Below are positions 56,493 to 64,000 of a DNA stretch of 64,000 bases, in pieces (within the stretch, counting starts at the first letter, position 1; each line of letters opens with the position of its first letter). The position numbers and the translations under genes were made by a program. This DNA is from Brevibacterium sp. XM4083 (GTDB lineage: Bacteria > Actinomycetota > Actinomycetes > Actinomycetales > Brevibacteriaceae), in NCBI RefSeq assembly GCF_006489205.2, contig NZ_VFYR02000002.1:653278-717277 (forward strand). The letters are read 5' to 3'. The notes beneath the pieces are model-generated. The model was given only the letters and a program-made list of their open reading frames with translations. It did not search any database and had not been told where the DNA came from.

Positions 56493-58034
56493 TCAACTGT
56501 GAACTTTACCTGTTTCCGGACCGCCGAGTCGCGCAGTCAGCGCCGAGCGTGTCCGGGTGCGGTCATCGAATTCGGTGACGACGGCGCCGATCGTCTGGCC
56601 GGTTTCATGCCCCTTGCCCGCGATGAGCACGGTCGTTGCAGGGTCTGCTGTCGCAATCGCTGTGTCGATGGCCTCGCCCCGATCGGCGATTTCGATGACC
56701 TTCTTCACACGCGCGTCGCCGGACGAGACAGCCGCCTCGATCCCCTCCCGCACGGCCGCCCGGATCGCGGCGGGATCCTCGGTGCGCGGGTTGTCGTCGG
56801 TGAGAACGATCACATCGGCTCCGCGCGCCGCCGCCTCGCCCATGCCGAAGCGCTTGCCGGGGTCGCGGTCCCCGCCGGCGCCGAAGACGATGACGAGCTC
56901 GTCGCTGTCGGCGTCGAGGGAGGCCAGGGCCTTCTCGATGGCATCGGGGGTGTGCGAGTAGTCGACGATCGCCCGGGGCAGCCCGGTCGCCGGTGCCGGG
57001 TCGACGTCGATGATCTCCATGCGGCCGGGCACGGCGGCGGTGAAGGTCCGGCCGATCTCCGCCAGGTCGGCAGGGGCGAGGCCCGCTTCGACGAGCATGG
57101 CCGCAGCCAGCGCGGTGTTCGTCACGTTGAAGTCACCGGGCAGGGGTGAGCGCAGCGGGATCGGCGTCCCGTCGCCGAGGCGGAGGGTGAAGTCCGACTC
57201 CCCCGGCACGTGGTCGATGCGCAGCTCGCTGCGGTCGTCGCGACCGAGCGTGCGCACGGGGATCTGCGCGGCCTCGGCCATCCGCTCCCCCCAGGCGTCC
57301 TCGATGACGATGACGGCGCGGTCGGAGAAGGCGCGGGTGAAGAGCAGGGCCTTGGCCGCGAAGTACTCGTCCATCGAGTGGTGGAAGTCGAGGTGGTCCT
57401 GGGAGAGGTTCGTGAATCCGGCGACGGCGAAGTGGGCGCCGTCGACGCGGTGCTGGGTGAGCGCATGCGAGGAGACCTCCATCGCGCAGGTGTCGACGTC
57501 GGCCGCGCGCATCTTCGCGAACAGGGCGTGGAGTTCGGGAGCCTCGGGGGTCGTGCGGACGCTCGGCACCGCGGTGCCGGCGATGAGGGTCGCGACGGTG
57601 CCGATCACCCCGGTGCGTCGCCCGAGCGCCTCGAGCAGACCGGCGAGCAGGTACGTCGTCGTCGTCTTCCCGTTCGTCCCGGTCACGCCGAGGAGCTCCG
57701 GGGTCACCGAGGTGCCGTAGATCGCGGCGGAGACGAAGCCGAGCACGCCCCGGGGGTCATCGACGATGAGTCCGGTCACCTCGGCGAGCTGGTCCTCCGG
57801 CACGTCGGTGCTGATGATCTCCCAGCCGGCGGGGTCGGTGAGGATCGCCGTGACTCCGCGGGCGACGAGGTCGGCGGCGAAGCGGGCGCCGTGGACGTTC
57901 GCGCCGGGCAGGGCGGCGTAGAGCTGGCCCGGGGCGACGGTGCGCGAGTCGTGGGAGACCCCGGCGACCTCGCGTTCGGGGTCGCCGTGGATCGTGCCGG
58001 GGGCTGCGGGGAGCAGCTGGGAGATGCGCATCAT
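56493..58034 (-). CDS. murE: UDP-MurNAc-L-Ala-D-Glu–meso-DAP (or L-Lys) ligase
   Basis: About 513 residues. It adds the third stem-peptide amino acid. ATP loop [29 protein letters not shown] and TNLSQDHLDFHHSMDEYF are family blocks. The residue-selectivity motif is DNPRTEDPAAI, the form normally associated with meso-diaminopimelate, so mDAP is the likely substrate (inference). ATG 58034 overlaps the ftsI stop (ATGA); ATG 58040 is an alternative. Confidence 0.95.
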   Translation of the reverse strand: MMRISQLLPAAPGTIHGDPEREVAGVSHDSRTVAPGQLYAALPGANVHGARFAADLVARGVTAILTDPAGWEIISTDVPEDQLAEVTGLIVDDPRGVLGFVSAAIYGTSVTPELLGVTGTNGKTTTTYLLAGLLEALGRRTGVIGTVATLIAGTAVPSVRTTPEAPELHALFAKMRAADVDTCAMEVSSHALTQHRVDGAHFAVAGFTNLSQDHLDFHHSMDEYFAAKALLFTRAFSDRAVIVIEDAWGERMAEAAQIPVRTLGRDDRSELRIDHVPGESDFTLRLGDGTPIPLRSPLPGDFNVTNTALAAAMLVEAGLAPADLAEIGRTFTAAVPGRMEIIDVDPAPATGLPRAIVDYSHTPDAIEKALASLDADSDELVIVFGAGGDRDPGKRFGMGEAAARGADVIVLTDDNPRTEDPAAIRAAVREGIEAAVSSGDARVKKVIEIADRGEAIDTAIATADPATTVLIAGKGHETGQTIGAVVTEFDDRTRTRSALTARLGGPETGKVHS

Positions 58035-59797
58035 TTCCATTCTCGTGGCGGGAGCTGGGGCTGTTCCGTGGATGGGGGGATCTTGTAGTGCCGCATCGCG
58101 AAGCCGGCGACGTCGGAGAACACGGGCGCGGCGGCGGTACCACCGTAGTAGCCGTCGCGGGGGCGCTGCAAAGTCACGGAGATCGCGAACTTCGGGTCCT
58201 CGGCGGGGATGACGCCGACGAACGAGGCCGTGTAGCCGTCGTAGCCGCTGCCGTCGGCGGCCGGCGCCTGGGCGGTGCCCGTCTTGCCCGCGACCCGGTA
58301 GCCGGACACGGCAGCGGACTTGCCGGTGCCCTCGGCGACGACGCCCTCGAGCATCGCCAGGGTCTGGTCGGCGGCCTTCTCGCTGACGACCCGCGTGGGC
58401 TCTCCGGCGGGGACCGGGATGGTCTTGCCCGACGGGGAGATCGTGCCGTCGACGAGGCGGGCGGGAACGCTCACTCCCCCGTTGGCGATCGTCGCGATCA
58501 CCGAGGTGGTCTGCAGGGCGTTCGCGGCCATGCCCTGGCCGAACATCACGGTGTACTTCGTGCGCCCGTCCCAGTCCTCGTAGGGGTGGAGGATGCCGCC
58601 GGTCTCGCCCGGGAAGTCGACCGCGGACTTCGAGCCGAATCCGAACTTCTTGAGGTACTCGTAGCGCTGGGCCTCGGTGAGCGCCTGACCGGCGAGGATC
58701 GTTCCCGTGTTCGAGGATTCGGCGAGGATGCCGGCGAACGTGAGCTTCTGATCGGGGTGCGGGGAGGAGTCGCGGAACTCCTCGTCGTTGGGCGCCGTCC
58801 ACGTGTCGGGGACCGTGAACTCCTGGTCGGGGGTGACGAGTCCCTGGTCGAGGAGAGCGGCGGCGGTGACCATCTTCGCCGTCGACCCGGGTTCGAAGAC
58901 GTCGGTGAAGATCCGCGAACCGCGATCGTCGCCGTCGACCTTGCCGGGGTTGTTCGGGTCGACGGTCGGGGCGTCGGCGGCGGTGACGATCCTGCCGGTG
59001 CCGATCTCCTCGATGACGATCGAGCCGGATTCGGCCTTGCGGGCCTTGACCTGCTCCTCGATCGCCTGCTGGGCGTAGTACTGCATCGCGGGATTGATCG
59101 TCGTGCGGATGCCGGAGCCGTCCACGGCGTTCTCGATGTTGTTGTCGCCGAGCGGGATGATCTCCCCGCGTGCCCCGCGCTCGTACTGCTGCTTGCCGTC
59201 GCGGCCGCTGAGCTCCTCATCGAAGGAGAGTTCGAGTCCCGCCTGCGCCTGGCCGTCGGAGCTGAGGAACCCGACGAGGTTGCCGGCGATCGCCCCGGAC
59301 GGGTACGAGCGCACCGCGTACTCCTCGGCGGAGATGCCGAGGATGCCGAGGTCGTCGATCTCCCGCCACGTCTCCGAGGTCAGACCCTTGGCGACCGGGT
59401 TCCACCGCTTGTCCCCGACGAGTTCGGGGTAGAGGAGACCCGGGTCGGTGTCGAGCGGGCCGGCGAGCGCCTCGGCTGCCCCCCACGCGCCGACGAGCTT
59501 GCCGTCGACCTTGTACTGGGCGACGTTCTGCTGGTCGACGACGACCTGGTAGCGGGAGACGCTGTCGGCGAGCACGGTGCCGTCGGATGCGACGATCTGA
59601 CCGCGGTCGGCGGGCAGGGTGCGGGTGACGAGGCGGTTGGCCAGGGCCTGTTCGGCGAGCTTCATCGAATCCATGCCCTGGATCGAGATGAGGCGCACCC
59701 CGGTGATGACGAGGACGAGAGCCGAGAAGGCTGCGATGACCGCGACACGGCGACGGAGGTTGGGAGTCTTCTTCGCCTTGCGTGTCCGCGGGGCCAT
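58031..59797 (-). CDS. ftsI: Septal penicillin-binding protein FtsI (PBP3, class B)
   Basis: 588 residues. A basic N-terminus and one membrane helix (about 17-37) precede a PBP dimer domain and a transpeptidase domain. SxxK is STAK at 305-308, SxN is SSN at 361-363 and KTG is at 505-507 (VAGKTGTAQ). It crosslinks septal peptidoglycan together with FtsW. It lies 62 bp after ftsL. Confidence 0.96.
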   Translation of the reverse strand: MAPRTRKAKKTPNLRRRVAVIAAFSALVLVITGVRLISIQGMDSMKLAEQALANRLVTRTLPADRGQIVASDGTVLADSVSRYQVVVDQQNVAQYKVDGKLVGAWGAAEALAGPLDTDPGLLYPELVGDKRWNPVAKGLTSETWREIDDLGILGISAEEYAVRSYPSGAIAGNLVGFLSSDGQAQAGLELSFDEELSGRDGKQQYERGARGEIIPLGDNNIENAVDGSGIRTTINPAMQYYAQQAIEEQVKARKAESGSIVIEEIGTGRIVTAADAPTVDPNNPGKVDGDDRGSRIFTDVFEPGSTAKMVTAAALLDQGLVTPDQEFTVPDTWTAPNDEEFRDSSPHPDQKLTFAGILAESSNTGTILAGQALTEAQRYEYLKKFGFGSKSAVDFPGETGGILHPYEDWDGRTKYTVMFGQGMAANALQTTSVIATIANGGVSVPARLVDGTISPSGKTIPVPAGEPTRVVSEKAADQTLAMLEGVVAEGTGKSAAVSGYRVAGKTGTAQAPAADGSGYDGYTASFVGVIPAEDPKFAISVTLQRPRDGYYGGTAAAPVFSDVAGFAMRHYKIPPSTEQPQLPPREWK

Positions 59798-59859
59798 ACT
59801 TCGTCCTTACCTCATCGGCTCAAATCTCTGTCACTGCCGTCGCCTGCTGTGCGGGCCGC

Positions 59860-60402
59860 TCACTTGGGAGCGACCTGCGCGGGAGGCGCGATGTCCTTGC
59901 TGGGGCTGCCGCCGACGACGGGCAGCGTCTCATCCGATCGTAGATTGGGCCGGAGGTCTTCCCTGGTATCGGCGCGCGGTCCGGGCACAACTGCCGGTTC
60001 CTTGTCTCCGCTCTCGTCGATCGGCGGGGCGTCGATGACCTTCCCGGTCTTCGCGTCGAGGAACTCCGGGGAGGTGTCGCGGACGAGTCCGAGCTCCTCT
60101 GCGGCCTTCGCGATGTTCTGCGGGGACTCGCGGTAGGAGTTGTCCTCGACGAGGCGGTCCTTCTCCTCGGCGAGCTGCTCCTTCTGCGCCCCGAGCTGAT
60201 CGATCTGGTAAGAGGTGTTGGAGATGTAGATGTTGAGCAGGAGGACGGCGACGAGCGCGGTGACGAGGATGCCCAGGCACAGCAGTGAGAAGGGCAGCTT
60301 CGACTTCGGCAGTTCGAACTTCAGCAGCCGCAGGCGCGGCGCCGGCGTCGTCGTCGCCGGTGTGCGGTGCTGTGGCCGGGTGACGGCTGGGGCGTGACTC
60401 AC
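59860..60402 (-). CDS. ftsL: FtsL-like divisome protein
   Basis: 180 residues, bitopic: a basic/Pro-rich cytosolic N-terminus, one membrane helix (about 38-60, FSLLCLGILVTALVAVLLLN) and a coiled coil (IDQLGAQKEQLAEEKDRLVED), then a long acidic C-terminal tail with PPxD stretches. It fits FtsL by position between rsmH and ftsI. The start overlaps rsmH (ATGA at 60399-60402). Confidence 0.88.
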   Translation of the reverse strand: MSHAPAVTRPQHRTPATTTPAPRLRLLKFELPKSKLPFSLLCLGILVTALVAVLLLNIYISNTSYQIDQLGAQKEQLAEEKDRLVEDNSYRESPQNIAKAAEELGLVRDTSPEFLDAKTGKVIDAPPIDESGDKEPAVVPGPRADTREDLRPNLRSDETLPVVGGSPSKDIAPPAQVAPK

Positions 60403-61361
60403 GGCTGTGCCTCCCTGATCTTCTCGACGGCGCGCAGGCGCACGCTCTTGGCGCGGGGATTGCTCTCCGCTTCTTCCTCATCGGCGACTTCGGCGCCGCG
60501 CACGATCTCCCGCAGCCACGGTTGCATGTGCTCGGGCACGACGGGCAGGTCCGGTGGGGCCTGGGTGTGGGTGCCGGCGCGGAAGATCTTCTTGACGATC
60601 GTGTCCTCGAGCGACTGGTAGGACTCGATGACGGCAACACCGCCGAGGTGGAGGGCATCGAGCGCTGCCGGCAGCGCGGTCCGCAGCACCCCGAGTTCGT
60701 CGTTGACCTCGATCCGCAGCGCCTGGAACGTCCGCTTGGCCGGGTGGGAGCGCTTCTTCGTGTCGGGCAGGACGCGGGTGAGCATCGCCGCGAGCTGATC
60801 CGAGGTCGTCCACGGCGTCTGGCCGCGGTCGGCGACGATGATCTTCGCGATCTTCCCGGCCATCTTCTCCTCCCCGTAGTCCCGGAGGATGCGGCGGAGG
60901 TCGGCCTCGGAGTAGGTCGCGAGCACCTCGGCGGCGGTCAGTGTCTGGGTCTGGTCCATCCGCATGTCCAGCGGCGCCGGACGGGAGTAGGAGAACCCGC
61001 GCTCGTCCTCGTCGAGTTGGAGGGAGGAGACGCCGAGGTCGAGGAGGATCGCGCTGATCGCGTCGATCCCGAGGTCGTCGAGGACGTTCGGGAGCTCGTC
61101 GTCGACGGCGTGGACGATGTCGGTGCGGTCGGCGAACGGCTGCAGGCGCGCACTGGCGATCGCGATGGCGTCCTGGTCGCGGTCGAGGCCGACGAGGTGG
61201 ACGTCTGGGAAGGCTGTGAGCACCGCCTCGGCGTGACCGCCCATCCCGAGCGTGCCGTCGACGACGACAGGGGTGATGCCCTGTGCCCGGGCCGCCGCGA
61301 CGCCGACGCCGATGAGCTCGACCACGCGGGCCAGGAGCACTGGCACATGCTGTGCGTTCAT
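60399..61361 (-). CDS. rsmH: 16S rRNA (cytosine1402-N4)-methyltransferase RsmH
   Basis: 320 residues. The SAM-binding motif VVDGTLGMGGHAEAVL is at the N-terminus, with LLDLGVSSLQLDEDERGFSYSRPAPLDMRMD and the C-terminal KRSHPAKRTFQALRIEVNDEL typical of the family. It methylates C1402 in the ribosomal P-site. It lies in the conserved mraZ–rsmH–ftsL order. The 201-bp gap to mraZ (61362-61562) shows no gene or strong hairpin. Confidence 0.96.
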   Translation of the reverse strand: MNAQHVPVLLARVVELIGVGVAAARAQGITPVVVDGTLGMGGHAEAVLTAFPDVHLVGLDRDQDAIAIASARLQPFADRTDIVHAVDDELPNVLDDLGIDAISAILLDLGVSSLQLDEDERGFSYSRPAPLDMRMDQTQTLTAAEVLATYSEADLRRILRDYGEEKMAGKIAKIIVADRGQTPWTTSDQLAAMLTRVLPDTKKRSHPAKRTFQALRIEVNDELGVLRTALPAALDALHLGGVAVIESYQSLEDTIVKKIFRAGTHTQAPPDLPVVPEHMQPWLREIVRGAEVADEEEAESNPRAKSVRLRAVEKIREAQP

Positions 61362-61562
61362 GGTCGAGCCCTTCGTGCGTGGTCGTCGGTGTGTGTCGGT
61401 GGCCGTCTGAACCGGCCTGCCGGCCGGGCGTCCTGCTGGAGCCGGAACCTTGTCCGCCGTGGCCCTGGCACCGGGGAAGTGTGTCAGGACTGGTGTGCTT
61501 CGGAACCGGGGAAGTGCCCCGAAACCCCATGCACGGCGGGCAAGGATCGAGCCCGAGCAGAA

Positions 61563-61994
61563 TCAGATCACTCCGGGGATCACCTCGTTCTCGCGTTCGG
61601 CGAAGGCCTGCTGCGCGCCGACGAGGTACTCCTCCCAGGTCGGGGCGTCCCAGATCTCGACTCGGTTTCCCATGCCGATCACCGCGACTTCCCGGTCGAG
61701 TGATGCGTACTGCCGCAATATGTGCGGAACGGTGATCCGTCCCTGCTTGTCCGGCTGGTCCGCGAAGGCCGCTGACAGGAACACGCGCTGGTAGTCGCGC
61801 GCCTCCTTGTTCGTCTTCGGCGCGTTCTGGATCCGCTCGTGCTCGGCTTCGAACTCCGTGGTGGGGAACAGGGTGAGGCAGTTCTCCTGGCCACGTGTGA
61901 GAACGAGTCCGGGCGAGAGCTCGTCGCGGAACTTCGCGGGCAGGATGAGGCGACCCTTGTCGTCGAGCTTCTGCATATGAGTGCCCAAGAACAT
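61563..61994 (-). CDS. mraZ: Division/cell-wall cluster repressor MraZ
   Basis: 143 residues with two SpoVT/AbrB-like swapped-hairpin domains (MFLGTHMQKLDDKGRLILPAKFRDEL and FADQPDKQGRITVPHILRQ). MraZ forms rings that bind arrays of GTGG-type boxes before its own operon. The AAGGGG ribosome binding site lies just upstream. The intergenic region to moxR contains long box arrays in both orientations. Confidence 0.96.
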   Translation of the reverse strand: MFLGTHMQKLDDKGRLILPAKFRDELSPGLVLTRGQENCLTLFPTTEFEAEHERIQNAPKTNKEARDYQRVFLSAAFADQPDKQGRITVPHILRQYASLDREVAVIGMGNRVEIWDAPTWEEYLVGAQQAFAERENEVIPGVI

Positions 61995-62035
61995 GTCGTC
62001 TCACCCCTTTCGAAACCAATCGGCTCCGATAGCAA

Positions 62036-62081
62036 CCACAGTACTCCACTTCCCTCCACCCAATCCAGCACCTGACCCCAC
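62036..62081 (-). promoter_or_regulatory. MraZ box repeats upstream of mraZ
   Basis: On the minus strand GTGG occurs at the complements of 62036-62039, 62046-62049 and 62056-62059 (exact 10-nt period) and again at 62078-62081 (+22). This is the three-box pattern known for MraZ operators (TGGGN with 5-nt spacers), here with the sequence GTGGAG-N4-GTGGAG-N4-GTGG. Confidence 0.8.
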
Positions 62082-62119
62082 TTTCGCCTGAGAACCCGAT
62101 AAACGCCCAGGTCAGACCC

Positions 62120-62326
62120 GTGGAGGAAAGTGGAAGAAATCTCCCGCCCGCGCGTCTCCGGGGGTTCCGAGGAGGGCGGATTCGGGTCCGGACGACCACC
62201 TCGGCGCGGTCCTCTTCCCTGAGATTCCGGGGATCGTCGCCGAGGTGGGGCGATGTGGGGAGGGAAGTGGGGAATCCGGTGGGGCGAAGTGGAGGAGGTG
62301 GTGGAGGAAGGTGGGGAGGGAAGTGG
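62120..62326 (+). promoter_or_regulatory. Long array of GTGG boxes facing moxR
   Basis: On the plus strand GTGG starts at 62120 and 62130, then at 62245, 62255, 62267, 62279, 62289, 62301, 62311 and 62323, with steps of 10 or 12 nt throughout; one extra copy at 62298 is out of register. It fills most of the 396-bp gap between mraZ and moxR and runs in the moxR direction. It looks like an extended MraZ-binding array. The region has no other gene. Confidence 0.7.
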
Positions 62327-62390
62327 GAGGGCGGAGATCCTGAGAGGCTCCCGTGTGCGGACCGGGCCCGTTATAAGGGACAATGGACGC

Positions 62391-63380
62391 ATGTCGACGA
62401 GCCAGGAAGCCACACAGACCAATTCAGTCATCGGTGCCGAGCACATCGAGTGGGTACAGCAGCTGACATCACGGGCGCGCACTGCGATGAACTCAGTGCT
62501 CGAGGGCAAGGACGAGGCCGTGGGCCTCTCCCTCATCGCCCTCCTCGCCGGCGGCCATGTCCTGCTCGAGGATGTGCCGGGCGTCGGCAAGACCCTGCTC
62601 GCCCGGGCGATGGGCAAGGTCGTCGACGGCTCGGTGCGCCGCATCCAGTTCACTCCGGACCTGCTGCCCACCGATGTCGTCGGCGTCAACCTCTTCAATC
62701 AGGAGACCCGGCACTTCGAGTTCCGCCGCGGTCCCGTGTTCGCCAACATCATCATCGCCGACGAGATCAACCGCGCGTCCCCGAAGACGCAGTCGGCGAT
62801 GCTCGAGTGCATGGCCGAGGGCCAGGCGACGATCGACGGCGAGACGCACATGATGCCCTCGCCGTTCATCGTCGTCGCCACGCAGAACCCCATCGACATG
62901 GAGGGCACATACGCCCTGCCCGAGGCCCAGCGCGACCGCTTCATGACGCGCATCTCGCTCGGATACCCGTCGACGGCCGACGAGGTCGACCTGCTCGACA
63001 ACCAGATCGAGCACGATCCGCTCACCGCCGCGCAGGCGGTGACGAGCCTCGAGCAGATCAAGCAGGCCCGCGACATCGTCCGCCATGTCTCGGCGAGCCC
63101 GGCGCTGCGCGAGTACATCGTCGCGATCCTCCAGGCGACGCGCAGCGATCAGGCGATCGTGCTCGGCTCCTCACCGCGCGGCGGCGTCCACCTGCTGCGC
63201 GCCGCGAAGGCCAGGGCCGCCCTGTCGGGTCGCACCTTCGTCACTCCCGACGACATCCAGGCGCTTGCGCCCTTCATCCTCGCCCACCGCATCATCCCGC
63301 GCGACGGCGACGACTCGGAGCTCGCGGCCGACCTCATCGCCCGCGTGCTCGCGCGAGTGCCCGTCTCGACGAATCAGTGA
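62391..63380 (+). CDS. MoxR-family AAA+ ATPase
   Basis: About 329 residues. Walker A is LEDVPGVGKTLLAR; Walker B is IIADEINRASPKTQSAMLE; the sensor region is VVATQNPIDMEGTYALPEAQRDRF. MoxR ATPases act as chaperones for von Willebrand-domain proteins and often pair with DUF58 and transglutaminase genes, as here. ATG 62391 is chosen: a possible -10 (GACAAT, 62379-62384) ends 7 nt before it and no ribosome binding site is present, so the message may be leaderless; the longer reading frame overlaps the box array. Confidence 0.93.
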   Translation: MSTSQEATQTNSVIGAEHIEWVQQLTSRARTAMNSVLEGKDEAVGLSLIALLAGGHVLLEDVPGVGKTLLARAMGKVVDGSVRRIQFTPDLLPTDVVGVNLFNQETRHFEFRRGPVFANIIIADEINRASPKTQSAMLECMAEGQATIDGETHMMPSPFIVVATQNPIDMEGTYALPEAQRDRFMTRISLGYPSTADEVDLLDNQIEHDPLTAAQAVTSLEQIKQARDIVRHVSASPALREYIVAILQATRSDQAIVLGSSPRGGVHLLRAAKARAALSGRTFVTPDDIQALAPFILAHRIIPRDGDDSELAADLIARVLARVPVSTNQ

Positions 63381-63384
63381 CGGC

Positions 63385-64000
63385 ATGCGGCTTTCGACCT
63401 CGGGAATCATCTTCATCATCGCCGGAGCCGCGCTCATCGTCGGCGCCTACCGCTTCGCTCTGCCCGGTCTTCTCCCGGCAGGACTGCTGCTCATCGGGCT
63501 CGTCGGCCTCTCCGCCGCCCTCATCGGCTGGGGCACGCGCCGGATCTCGGTGACCCTGCACACTCCCCTGCCCGAAGTCCGGCTCCAGCCCGGAGACGAG
63601 CGCTACCCGCTGGCGCCCGAAGGCAAGGAAGTCGAGGTCGACGCCGTGGTCCGCAACACCGGTCACCTCGCGGTGCCCGCGTCGACGATCGACTTCGTCG
63701 CCGCCGACGGCTTCGGCGACTCGACCGTCGGTGAGGTGCCGCCCCTGGCCGGAGGCCGCTCGCAGAACGTCGTCACCTCCTTCACCCCGAACCGTCGCGG
63801 CCTCAGCGGCATCGAGGCGGTGCTCGTCACCGTCGCCGGTCCCTTCGGTCTCGTCACGGCGAAGAAGAAGGTGCTCGGCGCGCAGCCGATCGCCGTGGCC
63901 GTGCCCTCCCTCGGCGCTCGGATTCCCGGGGACACCGCGAATCGGCCGGCGCGCCTCGACGAGGGCAAGATCCGCTCGGGTCACACGACCCGCGACTTCC
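63385..64000 (+). CDS. DUF58 domain protein, N-terminal part (cut by window edge)
   Basis: 205 codons are visible; the gene continues past the right edge. Two membrane helices (about 6-24 and 30-50) come first, then a β-sandwich with RRISVTLHTPLPEVRLQPGD and the start of the DUF58 conserved block near RSGHTTRDF, which leads into the usual R-Y-GD motif. It follows moxR by 4 bp and is co-transcribed. DUF58 proteins are MoxR partners of unknown activity, often with a transglutaminase-like protein next. Confidence 0.88.
   Translation, partial: MRLSTSGIIFIIAGAALIVGAYRFALPGLLPAGLLLIGLVGLSAALIGWGTRRISVTLHTPLPEVRLQPGDERYPLAPEGKEVEVDAVVRNTGHLAVPASTIDFVAADGFGDSTVGEVPPLAGGRSQNVVTSFTPNRRGLSGIEAVLVTVAGPFGLVTAKKKVLGAQPIAVAVPSLGARIPGDTANRPARLDEGKIRSGHTTRDF

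Noticed and set aside
58088..60136. Plus-strand frame antisense to ftsI/ftsL
   Set aside because: Antisense shadow of certain genes.

Overview
The window is a 64-kb piece of a high-GC Gram-positive (actinobacterial) chromosome. The evidence is a very high G+C content with frequent GTG and TTG starts, DivIVA/Wag31 next to a dcw cluster, SepH, DUF3000/DUF3710/DUF4193 proteins, an N-terminally extended principal sigma factor, fused CydDC, and gene order shared with the M. tuberculosis hemE–dut region. Two type II topoisomerase B-type genes are usual in Micrococcales and Streptomyces but not in mycobacteria, and a ParE-like one is present here. I infer Micrococcales, possibly a Brevibacterium-like organism; the species is not established. 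I saw no tRNA, rRNA, CRISPR, IS element or prophage: this is core chromosome.

Layout. (1) 1–16 kb: hemE (cut by the window edge), DUF3000, RNase D, a coupled P-loop kinase-like gene, dxs, acnA, a 23S/tRNA uracil methyltransferase, an APC permease, two TrkA/Ktr potassium-gating proteins (ceoB/ceoC type), an OB-fold protein, DUF3710, dut, DUF3093 and DUF4193. (2) 16–31 kb: hemH (coproporphyrin ferrochelatase type), sepH, the cydA-cydB-cydDC operon for cytochrome bd, a divergent BlaI-type repressor plus M56 membrane metallopeptidase pair, parE, an amidase lipoprotein and sigA. (3) 31–38 kb: DUF4192, a spermidine-synthase-like protein, the RNA-polymerase-associated helicase HelR, nrdR and hisD. 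(4) 38–62 kb, all on the minus strand: dnaE, rluD-like, lspA, wag31, yggT, sepF, pgeF, ftsZ, ftsQ, murC, murG, ftsW, murD, mraY, murF, murE, ftsI, ftsL, rsmH, mraZ (the dcw cluster read 3'→5'). (5) 62.4–64 kb: divergent moxR and a DUF58 gene cut by the right edge.

How the genes work together. The dcw block encodes septal peptidoglycan synthesis and the Z-ring (FtsZ, SepF, FtsQ/L/I/W, Wag31), with SepH encoded 25 kb away. Many junctions are ATGA/GTGA overlaps, so translational coupling is likely. Heme genes (hemE, hemH) and cydABDC supply and mature a heme-containing terminal oxidase.

The most interesting signals are regulatory. (a) Two abutting perfect 17-bp dyads of the form TTCTAC-N5-GTAGAA overlap the likely cydA promoter, and a third, near-identical dyad precedes the divergent blaI–M56 pair. 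This suggests a self-contained BlaI/M56 sensory circuit controlling cytochrome bd. (b) An unusually long array of GTGG boxes at 10/12-nt spacing fills the mraZ–moxR intergenic region and points both ways, suggesting that MraZ also controls the moxR–DUF58 operon. (c) A perfect 18-bp palindrome lies in the acnA leader. These are sequence-based inferences and are marked as such.
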